From assembly GCF_009617895.1 (NCBI RefSeq), contig NZ_BLAW01000001.1, positions 2,161,001 to 2,225,000 on the forward strand: a DNA stretch of 64,000 bases, read 5' to 3'. The translations under genes were made by a program, and so were the position numbers. The notes below the pieces were generated by a model. It made no database searches and had not been told where the DNA came from. It was given only the letters and a program-made list of their open reading frames with translations. This document shows, piece by piece, positions 38,533 through 48,219 of this stretch; position 1 is the stretch's first letter; every line of letters starts with the position of its first letter. The DNA comes from Prolixibacter sp. SD074 (lineage in GTDB: Bacteria > Bacteroidota > Bacteroidia > Bacteroidales > Prolixibacteraceae).

Positions 38533-38859
38533 ATGTATACGAAAGAGGAGAAGAAGGAATTAGTTAAGCATTTTTGAACCGGATTTGATGATTATTGCAG
38601 CCAACTTCCGGAACTGGCCGGTGCAAAAAAATGGTTGCTGCCCCGGACCAATATCAGTCATGTGGACATGAAGTTCGAAGCCGGGCGTGAGTACGCCGAC
38701 GTCAGTTTGGAAATCAATTATAATGATATCGGTATGCACCGGCTAAAACAATGGGGCGAGATATTTGCCTTCTTTGCGGAAAACATGCTGCAACTGCAAA
38801 ACAATTTCCTTGATTTCAGCGATATCCTAAAGGAAGAAATACTTGCCCTCAACCGATAA
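38533..38859 (+). pseudogene. DUF4268-like protein with internal stop
   Basis: ATG 38533 opens MYTKEEKKELVKHF, then TGA at 38575-38577, then the same frame continues TGFDDYC to a TAA at 38857-38859. In the DUF4268 family this position is a conserved tryptophan (FWT.F), so TGG to TGA is the simple explanation. The remaining 94 residues match the start and end of the family (SHVDMKFEAGREYADVSLEI, WGEIFAFFAENM) but the middle seems shortened. Selenocysteine or recoding is not supported. Confidence 0.6.
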
Positions 38860-38911
38860 GCCTTTCGGCTGATACGTTGGTAAAAACTCCCCCATAAGGA
38901 AATATCAAACA

Positions 38912-38938
38912 AAAGGCCGTCAGTTAATGGCGGCCTTT
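38912..38938 (-). terminator. Terminator of hsp20
   Basis: AAAGGCCG (38912-38919) pairs with CGGCCTTT (38931-38938), 8 bp downstream of the hsp20 stop; T-rich on the minus strand. Confidence 0.75.
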
Positions 38939-38946
38939 CCAATGTT

Positions 38947-39399
38947 TTATGAAATTTTGATTTGTTTGGCAGGTTTCGGCTTCACTTCTTCCCGTTTAGG
39001 AAGTGTAACGCACAAAATCCCATCTTTATACTTAGCGGCAATCTTCTCGCTCTCTACCGTATTCCCCGGCAGGTGGAACGTACGTTGGAAAGCCTGGTAC
39101 CTGAACTCGCGCTGCGTGTATTTGCCATTTTCTTCTGTTTTGTTTTCTTCTTGCTTTTCGGAAGAAATGGTCAAACGGTCGTTGTCCAAATCAACTTTAA
39201 AATCATCTTTGGACAGACCCGGAGCAGCTACTTCAATGACATACTCGTCATCCGATTCCTTGACATTCACAGCTGGCAACGTGCTGTTCATATCAGCAAA
39301 ATTAGAATTTGTCCAATCCATCAAGTCCCTTGAGAAAAAGTTATCTATGAAAGAAGGGACAGACGGGAACATCCGGTTGTTTGATTTAACAATTGCCAT
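38947..39399 (-). CDS. Small heat-shock protein Hsp20/alpha-crystallin
   Basis: 150-residue ATP-independent holdase chaperone. ATG 39399 (MAIVKSNNRMFPSVPSF) is preferred to an upstream in-frame ATG 39471 because a GGAGGG-rich leader lies just before it and the extra residues are lysine-rich and unconserved. The alpha-crystallin domain covers about 45-140 (PAVNVKESDDEYVIEVAAPG), with AAKYKDGILCVTLPK and the C-terminal IKI motif. No CIRCE element was seen. Confidence 0.93.
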   Translation of the reverse strand: MAIVKSNNRMFPSVPSFIDNFFSRDLMDWTNSNFADMNSTLPAVNVKESDDEYVIEVAAPGLSKDDFKVDLDNDRLTISSEKQEENKTEENGKYTQREFRYQAFQRTFHLPGNTVESEKIAAKYKDGILCVTLPKREEVKPKPAKQIKIS

Positions 39400-39716
39400 G
39401 ATAAAAACCCTCCTAACTTTTAAGTTTAACACTTTAGTTGTTTGTTTGAATTCCTTTTTCAAATTCAACACGATAATGACAACATATGTGCCATGCTTGT
39501 AAGTTTTTTGCTTGCCAAAGTCCGATTTCCGGAAACGGATTGATTTACAATCTATTTATTGATAAAGCATTCTCAGCGAGCAAAAAAGGATCTGTCACAA
39601 GTACAGATAAACAACTACGCTTCAAGACATTATGTCGCTGAGAAATGCAATTTTGACAGATAAAAAGAAAGGCCATCCCATTCATGAGACAGCCTTTGCC
39701 TGGATGATATTTTGAA
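39400..39716. other. Intergenic region hsp20-phoR, 317 bp
   Basis: Holds a probable phoR terminator (hairpin near 39672-39700: AAAGGCCATCCCAT with a partly matching ATGAGACAGCCTTT arm, T-rich on the minus strand) and the hsp20 upstream region. A weak sigma-54-like TGGCAC-N5-TTGT lies near 39479-39493 on the minus strand. Confidence 0.5.
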
Positions 39717-41498
39717 TTATTTCTTTTCGATGAAACGAGGCAGCGAGAACAAGAATTCCAGTCCTCCTTCTTTCCGGTTACGTACGGTAATCTCGCCTTT
39801 CTGATACACCACGGCGTGTTTCACGATGGCCAGTCCCAATCCTGTTCCTCCTAATTTACGTGAACGCCCGGTATCAATACGGTAGAACCGTTCGAAGAGG
39901 CGTGAAAGATGTTCCTCGGCGATACCAATACCATTATCGGAGAAAGCGAAATAGTGGAACTTATCGTCTTCGAGATAATGTTTGATGGTGATGGTTATGT
40001 TTTCACCGGCGTAGTTCAGCGCATTTTCCATCAGATTCTGGAAGATGGAGAATACCAGTGAGTAATTACCCTTTATAACCAAATCGTATTCCACATCGAC
40101 TTCCACCACCACGCTCTTCCGGCTGATCATCGTCTGGAAACTGTCGACAACTTCCGAAATCAACTTGCCAACCGTCACCTTTTCGATGGCATAATATTCA
40201 CCTGCCTCTTCAATCTTATTTAATAAAGCAATATCGCCTACCAGTTTGGTTAAACGGTTTACCTGGCCGTTGGCTTTTTCGATAAAGTGGCGTTGTTTTT
40301 CCGGATCCAGATCCGGCGACTCGAGAATCGTTTCGAGATACCCTCTTGCCGAAGCAATGGGCGTTTTCAGCTCGTGCGCAATATTCGAAGTCATCTGCTG
40401 TTTCATCAGCCGTTGCCGAGCCAGCTTGGTATTATCGGTAATAATAATTTCAAAAGTCTTGTCCTGGAAAACAATACACTGAACATGGAAATAGCGACCA
40501 GCTACCTGAAGATTCAGCTCCATGCGTGGCAAATCATGCAGGAAATACTCGGTTTCCGACTTCAGTGTTTCGCCGAGGAATTGGTTGATCGTTTCAAATG
40601 CTTTGACTTGAAAAACCTGCTCGGCCGAAATAGTGGATTCTTCCGAAATAATGTTAATGAAATGAATGAAATGATTATTGGAAAGCAATGTCTTCTTCCC
40701 GGACGAAAAGAATGCCACTCCTTCATTTAGCACGAAAAGGTGACTGAATAGTTTTTCTTTCTCCTGGGTCAGTTCATCTTTTGTTCTGCGGAGTTGCTTA
40801 TAGAGCTTAATAATTTCGTGACTAATTACTCCCAGTTCATCATCAGGAAACTGAATATTCCGATCGTAGATCCCACCGCGACGAATTGTTACTGCAAAAT
40901 CCTTCAGTTTGTAGATACTGTCGCCCATACGACGGGAAACCAAACGGAGAACAAACCAAATCACGAAAAACAGGAAGAGGATGAATATAATGAATGTTTT
41001 CTCTGCTTTCAGGAAATGCCGAATTTGCATGTTGTAAACGGCGGCTGCCCGAACAAAATAATCCTGGTAAAACCGGGCAAAATAGTAGTAGTTCTTGCCC
41101 GTAGTGGCCGATTTTCTCAGGTTGGCACCAAAATCGGAGTAGATGGATTTTTGCAATTCAGGGCGATGAAGGTGGTTCTCCATGTGTGTATAATCCTTCA
41201 CCGAGCTATCGTATAATACTTTGCCATCGTGATTAATGACCGTAATACGAACCTCATCCGTTGGAATCAGCGCTTTTAGTGAATCGAGTTTGGCAAAATT
41301 GCTACTGGAATAAATTCCTTCGTGCCGGATGTATTGATCCGTCAGATTGGTATAGCTTTCAAGCGAGGCATCCAATTGTCCTTTCCGGTAGTCCTTTTCG
41401 CGTTGATACTGATATATCAGGATCGACATCGTAAACACCACAAAAAGAGAGAAGTAATAGACGAATAATTTCCGTTGAAAGCTGTCTTTTGTAAACAT
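39717..41498 (-). CDS. phoR: Phosphate-regulon sensor histidine kinase
   Basis: 593-residue membrane kinase. Two transmembrane helices (about 11-30 and 167-187) enclose a periplasmic domain of about 135 residues; then HAMP-like, PAS-like (about 245-350), HisKA with phospho-acceptor H375 (SNIAHELKTP) and HATPase_c with NLMENALNY, DNGIGI and GTGLGLAIVKH. The extended periplasmic domain is typical of Bacteroidota PhoR-like kinases and unlike E. coli PhoR. Last gene of the pst-pho operon. Confidence 0.9.
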   Translation of the reverse strand: MFTKDSFQRKLFVYYFSLFVVFTMSILIYQYQREKDYRKGQLDASLESYTNLTDQYIRHEGIYSSSNFAKLDSLKALIPTDEVRITVINHDGKVLYDSSVKDYTHMENHLHRPELQKSIYSDFGANLRKSATTGKNYYYFARFYQDYFVRAAAVYNMQIRHFLKAEKTFIIFILFLFFVIWFVLRLVSRRMGDSIYKLKDFAVTIRRGGIYDRNIQFPDDELGVISHEIIKLYKQLRRTKDELTQEKEKLFSHLFVLNEGVAFFSSGKKTLLSNNHFIHFINIISEESTISAEQVFQVKAFETINQFLGETLKSETEYFLHDLPRMELNLQVAGRYFHVQCIVFQDKTFEIIITDNTKLARQRLMKQQMTSNIAHELKTPIASARGYLETILESPDLDPEKQRHFIEKANGQVNRLTKLVGDIALLNKIEEAGEYYAIEKVTVGKLISEVVDSFQTMISRKSVVVEVDVEYDLVIKGNYSLVFSIFQNLMENALNYAGENITITIKHYLEDDKFHYFAFSDNGIGIAEEHLSRLFERFYRIDTGRSRKLGGTGLGLAIVKHAVVYQKGEITVRNRKEGGLEFLFSLPRFIEKK

Positions 41499-41523
41499 CG
41501 TTGTTATTTAAATTTTGTCAGTG

Positions 41524-42210
41524 TTAAACCTCAAAATAATAGCCAAAACCCGACTTGTTCCGGATGCACTTTCCATACTCTCCCAATTTCTTGCGCAACC
41601 GTGTAATGTTCACATCAACGGTCCGGTCGGTAACCACCACATCATCGCTCCATACACGGCTAAGAATATCTTCACGGGGGAAGATCCTTCCCTCATTTTC
41701 CATTAATAACCGCATCACTTCGAACTCCTTTCGAGTCAAATCAATTTTCTTGTCTTCAATCAGCAGGCGTTTTACTTCTGTGTCGAGTTTAAACTTACCG
41801 GAAGTAATAACGGGCTCAACGTGCTGTATTTCACCACTAGTGCGGCGCAAAACCGCTTTTACCCGTACCACCACCTCTTTTATCGAAAATGGTTTTGCAA
41901 TATAATCGTCGGCTCCGATATTGAAGCCTGTTACAACGTCATTCTCAGTATCCTTTGCGGTGAGAAAAATGATTGGAACCGTCAGCCCCATGTCTTTCCG
42001 AATCTTTTCAGCCAGGCGAAAACCCGACATTTTTCCCATCATCACATCCAGCAAAATCAGGTTATACTTCTTGAGCTTTTGGGTCACTGCATCTTCAGCA
42101 GAATAGGCTACATCAGTCTCATAACCTTCACTTTCTAAGTTAAACTGAAGGATTTCGCAAATATCCTCTTCATCGTCAACAATTAAAATGCGAGGTTTAT
42201 CTTTTGCCAT
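41524..42210 (-). CDS. phoB: Phosphate-regulon response regulator
   Basis: 228-residue OmpR/PhoB-type regulator. Receiver domain with acidic pair D12/D13, phospho-acceptor D55 (LILLDVMM) and switch lysine in AKPFSI; C-terminal winged helix with LTRKEFEVMRLL and VDVNITRLRKKL. It sits 25 bp before phoR and should control the pst genes through the direct repeat near 48000. Confidence 0.93.
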   Translation of the reverse strand: MAKDKPRILIVDDEEDICEILQFNLESEGYETDVAYSAEDAVTQKLKKYNLILLDVMMGKMSGFRLAEKIRKDMGLTVPIIFLTAKDTENDVVTGFNIGADDYIAKPFSIKEVVVRVKAVLRRTSGEIQHVEPVITSGKFKLDTEVKRLLIEDKKIDLTRKEFEVMRLLMENEGRIFPREDILSRVWSDDVVVTDRTVDVNITRLRKKLGEYGKCIRNKSGFGYYFEV

Positions 42211-42269
42211 TTTTCATAAGTTTTAAGCCGACTAAGCTCCTTCACCACTGTTAAGCCCTGTTCCCGCCA

Positions 42270-42968
42270 TTAATCATCATCATCCAAATCAATATGCTGG
42301 TGGCGGATATCAGTCCCATCAAGTGAGTAAATCGATGCTTCAGCTACGTTAGTTGCATGATCGGCAATTCGTTCAATATTCGAAATAATACTGTTGATAT
42401 TAATGAAACTGAGCAACATATCCTGCGTTTCCTTGGGCAGTTTGCTCTTTTTTACGGTTTTCTTAATGAGTTTATGATTGAGTTCGTCAATCACCGAATC
42501 GTTTTTAATGGTCCAAATGGCATATTCCCTATCGTTATTAATGAACGAAAGAATCGACTTCCGAACCATATTAACGCTCGAAATCAACATATTGGAAATA
42601 ACATCTGACAAACGCTCAAATACCGCTTCATCTTTAATCCTGGGTATTGAACCAGCAATATTGGTCACTAAGTCACCAATTCGTTCCAAATCACTAACCA
42701 TCTGATAAATAGCCATCATCTGACGTAAGTCGGAAGCAACGGGCTTTTGCAGTACAATGGTGTTAATGATTTTTTCGCCGATTTTCACATCCAGCTTATT
42801 GATTTTTTTCTCGTTACTCTTAATTTCTTTCGAAACCTCGTCCGGAACCTCGGCCTCACCCTGGCTCATAACTCCCTCAACCAGGTCGAGTTGATGAAGG
42901 ATAAGGTTGGCCATGTCCTCAAAACGGGAAAGAATATCGAGTATCGCGTTTTCCTTTTTTACATTCAT
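42270..42968 (-). CDS. phoU: Phosphate signalling protein PhoU
   Basis: 232-residue helical-bundle protein that represses PhoR signalling when the Pst transporter is active. Two PhoU repeats are visible, with metal-binding style segments near SDLERIGDLVTNI and SNIERIADHATNVAE (E-R-I-x-D-H/L). An acidic tail ends in DLDDDD. Confidence 0.93.
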   Translation of the reverse strand: MNVKKENAILDILSRFEDMANLILHQLDLVEGVMSQGEAEVPDEVSKEIKSNEKKINKLDVKIGEKIINTIVLQKPVASDLRQMMAIYQMVSDLERIGDLVTNIAGSIPRIKDEAVFERLSDVISNMLISSVNMVRKSILSFINNDREYAIWTIKNDSVIDELNHKLIKKTVKKSKLPKETQDMLLSFININSIISNIERIADHATNVAEASIYSLDGTDIRHQHIDLDDDD

Positions 42969-43053
42969 TTGTTTTTCGATTTAAGGAAAGTTTGAATTTT
43001 CGTTTGGTTAAGTTGGTTACTTTTTACAAATATACTGTGCCACCGGTTTCTCA

Positions 43054-43839
43054 TCAACCGAATTTTCCGGTAAGGTATCCTTCGGTACGAGAATCCTTCG
43101 GATTGGTGAACATGGTTTTGGTTTTGTCATATTCCACCAATTCTCCAAGATACATAAACATGGCGTTATCTGAAATACGGGCCGCCTGCGACATGTTATG
43201 CGTCACCAAAACGATGGTGTAATTTTTCTTCAACTCTACCAGCAGATCTTCCACGCGAGCCGTAGCTACCGGATCGAGCGCCGAAGTCGGCTCATCCAGC
43301 AAAATCACATCCGGTTTGAAAGCCAGCGCCCGGGCAATACACAACCTTTGCTGCTGTCCACCCGAAAGGAAAGTTCCCTTCTTAAAGAGCGACTCCCTTA
43401 CTTCGTCCCACAAAGCCACATCACGGAGCGACGTTTCAACAATTTCTTCTTTCTCACTTTTCTTCAAACGGATTCCATTGAGCTTGTACCCGGCAATCAC
43501 ATTGTCAGCAATGCTCATGGTCGGGAATGGATTCGGGCGTTGAAAAACCATTCCAATCTTCCGCCTGAGCTTAATGGTCGACATGTCATAAACGTCTTCA
43601 TCATTCAACATGATTTTTCCTTCTGTAACAATGTTGGGATATAACTCGTGCATGCGGTTTATGGCTCGCAACAAAGTACTTTTCCCGCAGCCAGATGGGC
43701 CCATTATCGCCGTAATGGCATCGCGTTTTACCTCTACCGAAACATCTTTAATGGCGTATTTACCTCCCTTGTCGTAAGCAATCGACAAGTTCTTAATGGA
43801 CAAAACCGGATCTTTTACTTCAATAATATTTTCGTTCAT
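43054..43839 (-). CDS. pstB: Phosphate ABC transporter ATP-binding protein
   Basis: 261-residue ATPase of the high-affinity phosphate importer. Walker A GPSGCGKST, Q-loop FQRPNPFP (the PstB-specific form), signature LSGGQQQRLCIARAL, Walker B VILLDEPTSALD and the switch His in VTHNMSQAAR are all present. Confidence 0.97.
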   Translation of the reverse strand: MNENIIEVKDPVLSIKNLSIAYDKGGKYAIKDVSVEVKRDAITAIMGPSGCGKSTLLRAINRMHELYPNIVTEGKIMLNDEDVYDMSTIKLRRKIGMVFQRPNPFPTMSIADNVIAGYKLNGIRLKKSEKEEIVETSLRDVALWDEVRESLFKKGTFLSGGQQQRLCIARALAFKPDVILLDEPTSALDPVATARVEDLLVELKKNYTIVLVTHNMSQAARISDNAMFMYLGELVEYDKTKTMFTNPKDSRTEGYLTGKFG

Positions 43840-43933
43840 CGATAATCGTTCGATTAAAGCTAAATATGCTTTATGTTCTTAATTCAATCATTTGACCCAA
43901 CCGGCATCCACTCCGGCAACCAACGTTACTAAG

Positions 43934-44818
43934 TTAATGAATACTATGTTTTGCTGAAATTCGTTTGGAAATGATATTCAGTGTCAATACGAATCCCATC
44001 AAAAACAGGGATGAACTCCATATCAAACTAACCATATTGGGATCGTTGTAGAAATCCCAAATCAACAAAGGCACCGCACTCGTTGGTTGAGTGATGTCCC
44101 AGTTTATCTGCGGGTTCCCAAGCGTTGTCAACATCAGCGGTGCCGTTTCCCCCAAAATTCGGGAGATAGAAATCAGAATACCCGTGAGCAATCCGCTGAA
44201 ACTGGAGGGAATCAATACGCGAAGAATGATTTTGTGATAAGGAACGCCCAGGGCTACCGCAGCTTCTTTCAATGTTTCGGGAATCATTTTCAACGTTTCT
44301 TCCGTCGACCGGATAATTAAAGGTAACATCATGATGGATAGTGACACACTACCTGCCAGGGCAGAATAACCATTCGTAATATTTTTTACCACCCACAGGT
44401 AGACTATCAAACCAAGAACGATGGATGGTACTCCCTGAAGAACATCGGTGATATCACGAATCACATTGGAATAACGTTTCCCCTGGTTTTCGTACAAGTA
44501 AATTCCAATAATGATTCCGAACGGAATAGCCATTACCGCTGCCAAGAGAACAATCAGAATGGAACCCGTTATACCGTTGGCAATTCCTCCCGGAATCGTT
44601 TCACCATTTGTTTTTGCCGTCATTGCTTCCAGTGTATCAGGAGCAATTTGCGTAAAGAATGAGAGATTAATTTGCCCAATTCCTTTAATCACCAACTCCC
44701 CGATAATAAATGCAATCGGAAGAATCGTCAGAAGCGAAAAGAAAATGACAGCCCCCAAAAATACCTTGTTCTTGGTATTTCTCGCTTTGGAGTGGTCACG
44801 GATTACCGTAGCTTTCAT
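43934..44818 (-). CDS. pstA: Phosphate ABC transporter permease PstA
   Basis: 294-residue inner-membrane permease with six hydrophobic helices. The binding-protein-dependent permease loop that contacts PstB is visible as LKEAAVALGVPYHKIILRVLIPSS. It lies between pstC and pstB. Confidence 0.95.
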   Translation of the reverse strand: MKATVIRDHSKARNTKNKVFLGAVIFFSLLTILPIAFIIGELVIKGIGQINLSFFTQIAPDTLEAMTAKTNGETIPGGIANGITGSILIVLLAAVMAIPFGIIIGIYLYENQGKRYSNVIRDITDVLQGVPSIVLGLIVYLWVVKNITNGYSALAGSVSLSIMMLPLIIRSTEETLKMIPETLKEAAVALGVPYHKIILRVLIPSSFSGLLTGILISISRILGETAPLMLTTLGNPQINWDITQPTSAVPLLIWDFYNDPNMVSLIWSSSLFLMGFVLTLNIISKRISAKHSIH

Positions 44819-44846
44819 TTCTTACTGATTTGAAAGATTCTATCCA

Positions 44847-45698
44847 TCAGGATAATTTTCGAATAATAAACTTACCGGCAGCATTGACCAACGCTGTTAT
44901 CACAAACAACAGTAAGCCAATTGCAATCAGTGAGCTTAATTTTAAACCGGCTGCTTCGCCGAATTGGTTGGCAATGACACTGGCCATGGTATTTCCCGTG
45001 CTGAAAAGCCCCGTTGGAACCTTGTTTGCATTACCAATCAACATGGTGACGGCCATGGTTTCTCCCAAAGCGCGTCCAAAAGCCAGAATATAACTGGCAA
45101 CAATACCCGAACGGGCATTGGGAATAATCACATTGAAAATGACTTCGAGCCGGGTGGCACCGAGCGAATAAGCTGCTTCTTTCAGTTCATTCGGTACCAT
45201 GGTGATGATTTCGTTACTGAGGGAAGTGGCATACGGAATGATCATAATGGCCAAAATAATGCCCGACGTAAAAATTCCGTATCCCTGTGCACTGAGTCCG
45301 AGACTGACGATGAATGGCCTTAATGTATAAAATCCCCACAAGCCGTAAACGATTGACGGTATTCCGGCCAGCAGATCAACCATCGAACTTAATACCGAAG
45401 CAACCCTGGTTTTCCGGAAATACTCGGCAACAAATAACGACGTTGAGAAAGCCATCGGAATGGAAATGAGCAATGCCAAAACCGATGTGCTCATGGTACC
45501 AGCGATAAACGGCAAAGCACCGTAATTTTCACGTCCCTCCGTAGGATCCCAATCTGTTGATGTAATAAAATGCCAACCAAAATGATCGAAGGCAGGTATG
45601 GCCCCCCTGATTAAGGAGAAGGCCATACCGCCTGCGACTACCAGTATCAATAATGATGCTGTAAATAAAATGTATTTTGTAATCTTATCGCTATTCAT
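44847..45698 (-). CDS. pstC: Phosphate ABC transporter permease PstC
   Basis: 283-residue inner-membrane permease, partner of PstA. The coupling loop is ELKEAAYSLGATRLEVIFNVIIPNA and the GLWGFYTLRP segment is PstC-like. ATG 45698 is preferred over a TTG one codon earlier. It starts 19 bp after pstS. Confidence 0.95.
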   Translation of the reverse strand: MNSDKITKYILFTASLLILVVAGGMAFSLIRGAIPAFDHFGWHFITSTDWDPTEGRENYGALPFIAGTMSTSVLALLISIPMAFSTSLFVAEYFRKTRVASVLSSMVDLLAGIPSIVYGLWGFYTLRPFIVSLGLSAQGYGIFTSGIILAIMIIPYATSLSNEIITMVPNELKEAAYSLGATRLEVIFNVIIPNARSGIVASYILAFGRALGETMAVTMLIGNANKVPTGLFSTGNTMASVIANQFGEAAGLKLSSLIAIGLLLFVITALVNAAGKFIIRKLS

Positions 45699-45717
45699 CA
45701 AATCGGGTTAGTAGCTT

Positions 45718-46791
45718 TTATTTCAGCAGTGGCTGACCATCGTAGGTAACCGACCGCAAAATGGCTTTTGCTTTTTCTACTGCAGGCGCTGGAAGCGGTG
45801 CATAATTTACCTGACGGGCCAATGACTGAGCTTCAGGTGATACCAGCCAATCGAGGAATTTTACTGTTGCTTCAGCCTGTGCTTTTGAACGGCCATCGTA
45901 GTTCTGATCTTTGTATAGGATGATCCAGGTAAATCCACTGATAGGATAAGCATCCGGTGCAGAAGAGTTGTTCAGCATGACACGGGTATCGTCAGGAATA
46001 TCACCTTTAGCGGCAGCACTAACTGACTCCAGTGAAGGTTTGATGTAGTTACCTGATGAATTCTGCAACAATGCGTACGAAATTTTCTGTGCGAAAGCAT
46101 ATTCAGAACCAATGTAACCAACAGCACCAATTGTTTGGCTAACGGTCCCGGCTACACCAGGATTACCTTTTGCACCCATACCTACAGGCCACTTCAGGGA
46201 TTTGCCTTTACCAACTTTTTCAGCCCATTCAGGACTTACTTTAGTCAGATAGTCACTGAAGATGAAGGTGGTTCCACTACCGTCTGAACGGTGAACAACG
46301 GAAATAGCCATATCCGGGAATTTCGTTTCCGGATTCAGCTTTTTCAATTCCGGATCATTCCATTTGGTAATCTGTCCCAGGAAAATCTTAGCCAACGCGT
46401 CATTAGTCAGTTTTATCGACTCGATATTTGGAAGATTGAACGCAACTACTACCGCTCCCATACAAGTTGGAATATGAACAATAGGTGCCGGCATTTCAGT
46501 TGCCTGCCCATCTGTTAGGAATGCATCGCTTGCACCGAAATCAACTACTTTATCTTTCAGGCTGCGAATACCACCGCCTGAGCCAATTCCACCGTAAGTC
46601 ATCAACACACCAGTTTCACCGGTATATTTCTTGAATGCCATGTTGTAAAACGGCATTGGGAAGGTTGCTCCCGCCGCACTCAGCGAGATTTCACTATTGG
46701 CCGATTTCTCAGTGGCACCTTTTTTCTTACTGCCGCTTTTGCACGCTGTAAACGCCGTTACGACAGCCAATAAAATTAAGATCTTTTTCAT
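45718..46791 (-). CDS. pstS: Phosphate-binding lipoprotein PstS
   Basis: 357-residue substrate-binding lipoprotein; lipobox TAFTAC places the lipidated C17. Phosphate-site segments AAGATFPMPFY, YGGIGSGGGI, DFGASDAFL and HRSDGSGTTFIFSDYL match PstS. It delivers phosphate to PstCA. Confidence 0.97.
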   Translation of the reverse strand: MKKILILLAVVTAFTACKSGSKKKGATEKSANSEISLSAAGATFPMPFYNMAFKKYTGETGVLMTYGGIGSGGGIRSLKDKVVDFGASDAFLTDGQATEMPAPIVHIPTCMGAVVVAFNLPNIESIKLTNDALAKIFLGQITKWNDPELKKLNPETKFPDMAISVVHRSDGSGTTFIFSDYLTKVSPEWAEKVGKGKSLKWPVGMGAKGNPGVAGTVSQTIGAVGYIGSEYAFAQKISYALLQNSSGNYIKPSLESVSAAAKGDIPDDTRVMLNNSSAPDAYPISGFTWIILYKDQNYDGRSKAQAEATVKFLDWLVSPEAQSLARQVNYAPLPAPAVEKAKAILRSVTYDGQPLLK

Positions 46792-46851
46792 TTTGAAAGG
46801 TTTTTATAATTCAACTACTTAAAAGTTGCTTTTGATGTATTGAAGGATGAT

Positions 46852-47853
46852 TTAAAATTTCATTTCAAGATTGAGATAGAAACTGGTAGCGAAACCTGCC
46901 CCGCTCTGGGCCGGGTTCCATCCCCGTAGGTTCGGGGAAATTTTAATGCCCTTCACCGGACTGAATTCCATGCCGGCAATGTAGAGTTGTCCCTCCTTAG
47001 AGACGTTCCATCTTTCGATTGCTCCATCTACTTTTTTCGAGGTCAAATGGTCGAAGCGGGCAAAAAGGTTCATATGATTTTTCATTTTCAGTACGGTGTA
47101 GACCGAAACACCTGAATAATCGTGGTCGGCAACATTGCCATGCCCTTTCTGATAGTTGTACTCACCAGCAGCAGTAAATATTTTTCCGGTATAACCGAGA
47201 AAACCGGTATATGTGCTCTGAGCTACGTCTTTTTTCATGTAATCAACATATATGCGGGCCCAAAGGTTTTTGGCAGGTTGAGCAGTAATACCCGCAGTAT
47301 ACATCAGGACACTATCACTCTGCAATTTCTTATATCCCTCGCCATTCAAAACCGTCAAATCAACACTGACTGCCTTTGCCAGGTTGTAATTAACCGACAG
47401 GCCTAAATCAGCACTTGCACCAAATTTGTATTCATCCATAAACGACTTGAGGAGATAACGGTATCCCCACACTTTCTCCTGCAGTTTAAACTGCTTTGTT
47501 CCGATTAAACCCAGTGCCACCGTTACATTGCCGTCGGCATACTGCAAGTAGGCGTTTTTCAAATAGGCTGTCATTTCCAATTTGCCGACCCCGGGATTGC
47601 CCACATCAAAATTTACCTTTCCTAAAAACACAGGGCTGAAAAAATATTCATACCCCAAATAAGCCCGGGTAATTTCGAAGGCAGGCTGCCCATTTCCATC
47701 CATCGTCGTGTAATGAAAATTACTAAAAATCTTTACGAAAGGGTCCCCTTTTGGTTTAAAATCAACACTACTCTTTTCCGAATTCGCTGATTGCGCAAAC
47801 AAGCTGCCACTGATCATGATCAGCAGCAACAAGCTGAATCGAATTTTTCTCAT
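46852..47853 (-). CDS. Porin-like outer-membrane protein of the pst operon
   Basis: 333-residue outer-membrane beta-barrel: signal peptide ending SLFAQ, then alternating strands, ending in the barrel signature YLNLEMKF. It resembles phosphate-selective porin O/P-type proteins. As first gene of the pst-pho operon, 60 bp before pstS, it probably brings phosphate across the outer membrane. Family assignment is by pattern, not by a diagnostic motif. Confidence 0.75.
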   Translation of the reverse strand: MRKIRFSLLLLIMISGSLFAQSANSEKSSVDFKPKGDPFVKIFSNFHYTTMDGNGQPAFEITRAYLGYEYFFSPVFLGKVNFDVGNPGVGKLEMTAYLKNAYLQYADGNVTVALGLIGTKQFKLQEKVWGYRYLLKSFMDEYKFGASADLGLSVNYNLAKAVSVDLTVLNGEGYKKLQSDSVLMYTAGITAQPAKNLWARIYVDYMKKDVAQSTYTGFLGYTGKIFTAAGEYNYQKGHGNVADHDYSGVSVYTVLKMKNHMNLFARFDHLTSKKVDGAIERWNVSKEGQLYIAGMEFSPVKGIKISPNLRGWNPAQSGAGFATSFYLNLEMKF

Positions 47854-48219
47854 TGTTAGATAACTTAAAGTAACTTTCCACTGGCAAATGTGGTACGAGG
47901 TTGTTACACTCTGGTTAAGTAAAAATTACAATAATGTTACGGGACAAAGCGCTTTCGTCCCAGTAAAAACGGGGGTTTTAACCACCTGAAAACATGCAGG
48001 TAACATTGAAGTAACAATTTTGAGATACAACCACTTCGGTTGAAGCGGCGATTTACTTGATAGAGAATATAACACGATAAAGCCGGGGGGGGAAACAATT
48101 TTGTAACACAATAAATTTCCGCCGATCATATCTAATGAAAAATAGCCGCTAAAAATCCAGCTCCGGCAGGAAAAAAAGAAAAGCTAAACCTGAAAATGGT
48201 TTAAAACAGCTGGGAATGT
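47854..48219. other. pst operon upstream region, 366 bp
   Basis: Contains several GTAACA hexamers, including the spaced pair described separately, a weak -7-like CACATTTG (minus strand, about 30 bp before the porin gene) and an eight-G run. No gene is supported. Confidence 0.5.
48000..48016 (-). promoter_or_regulatory. Pho-box-like direct repeat
   Basis: GTAACA at 48000-48005 and again at 48011-48016 repeat with an 11-bp period (minus strand TTGTTAC-N4-ATGTTAC). This matches the spacing of PhoB/PhoP binding sites, upstream of an operon that encodes PhoB itself. Confidence 0.5.

Noticed and set aside
38533-38859. Selenocysteine or programmed readthrough at the TGA
   Set aside because: The family has tryptophan at this site and nothing resembling a SECIS hairpin follows; simple nonsense decay is more likely.
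47926-48129. 67-codon minus-strand frame in the pst upstream region
   Set aside because: It spans the putative Pho box and a homopolymer, with no family-like features.
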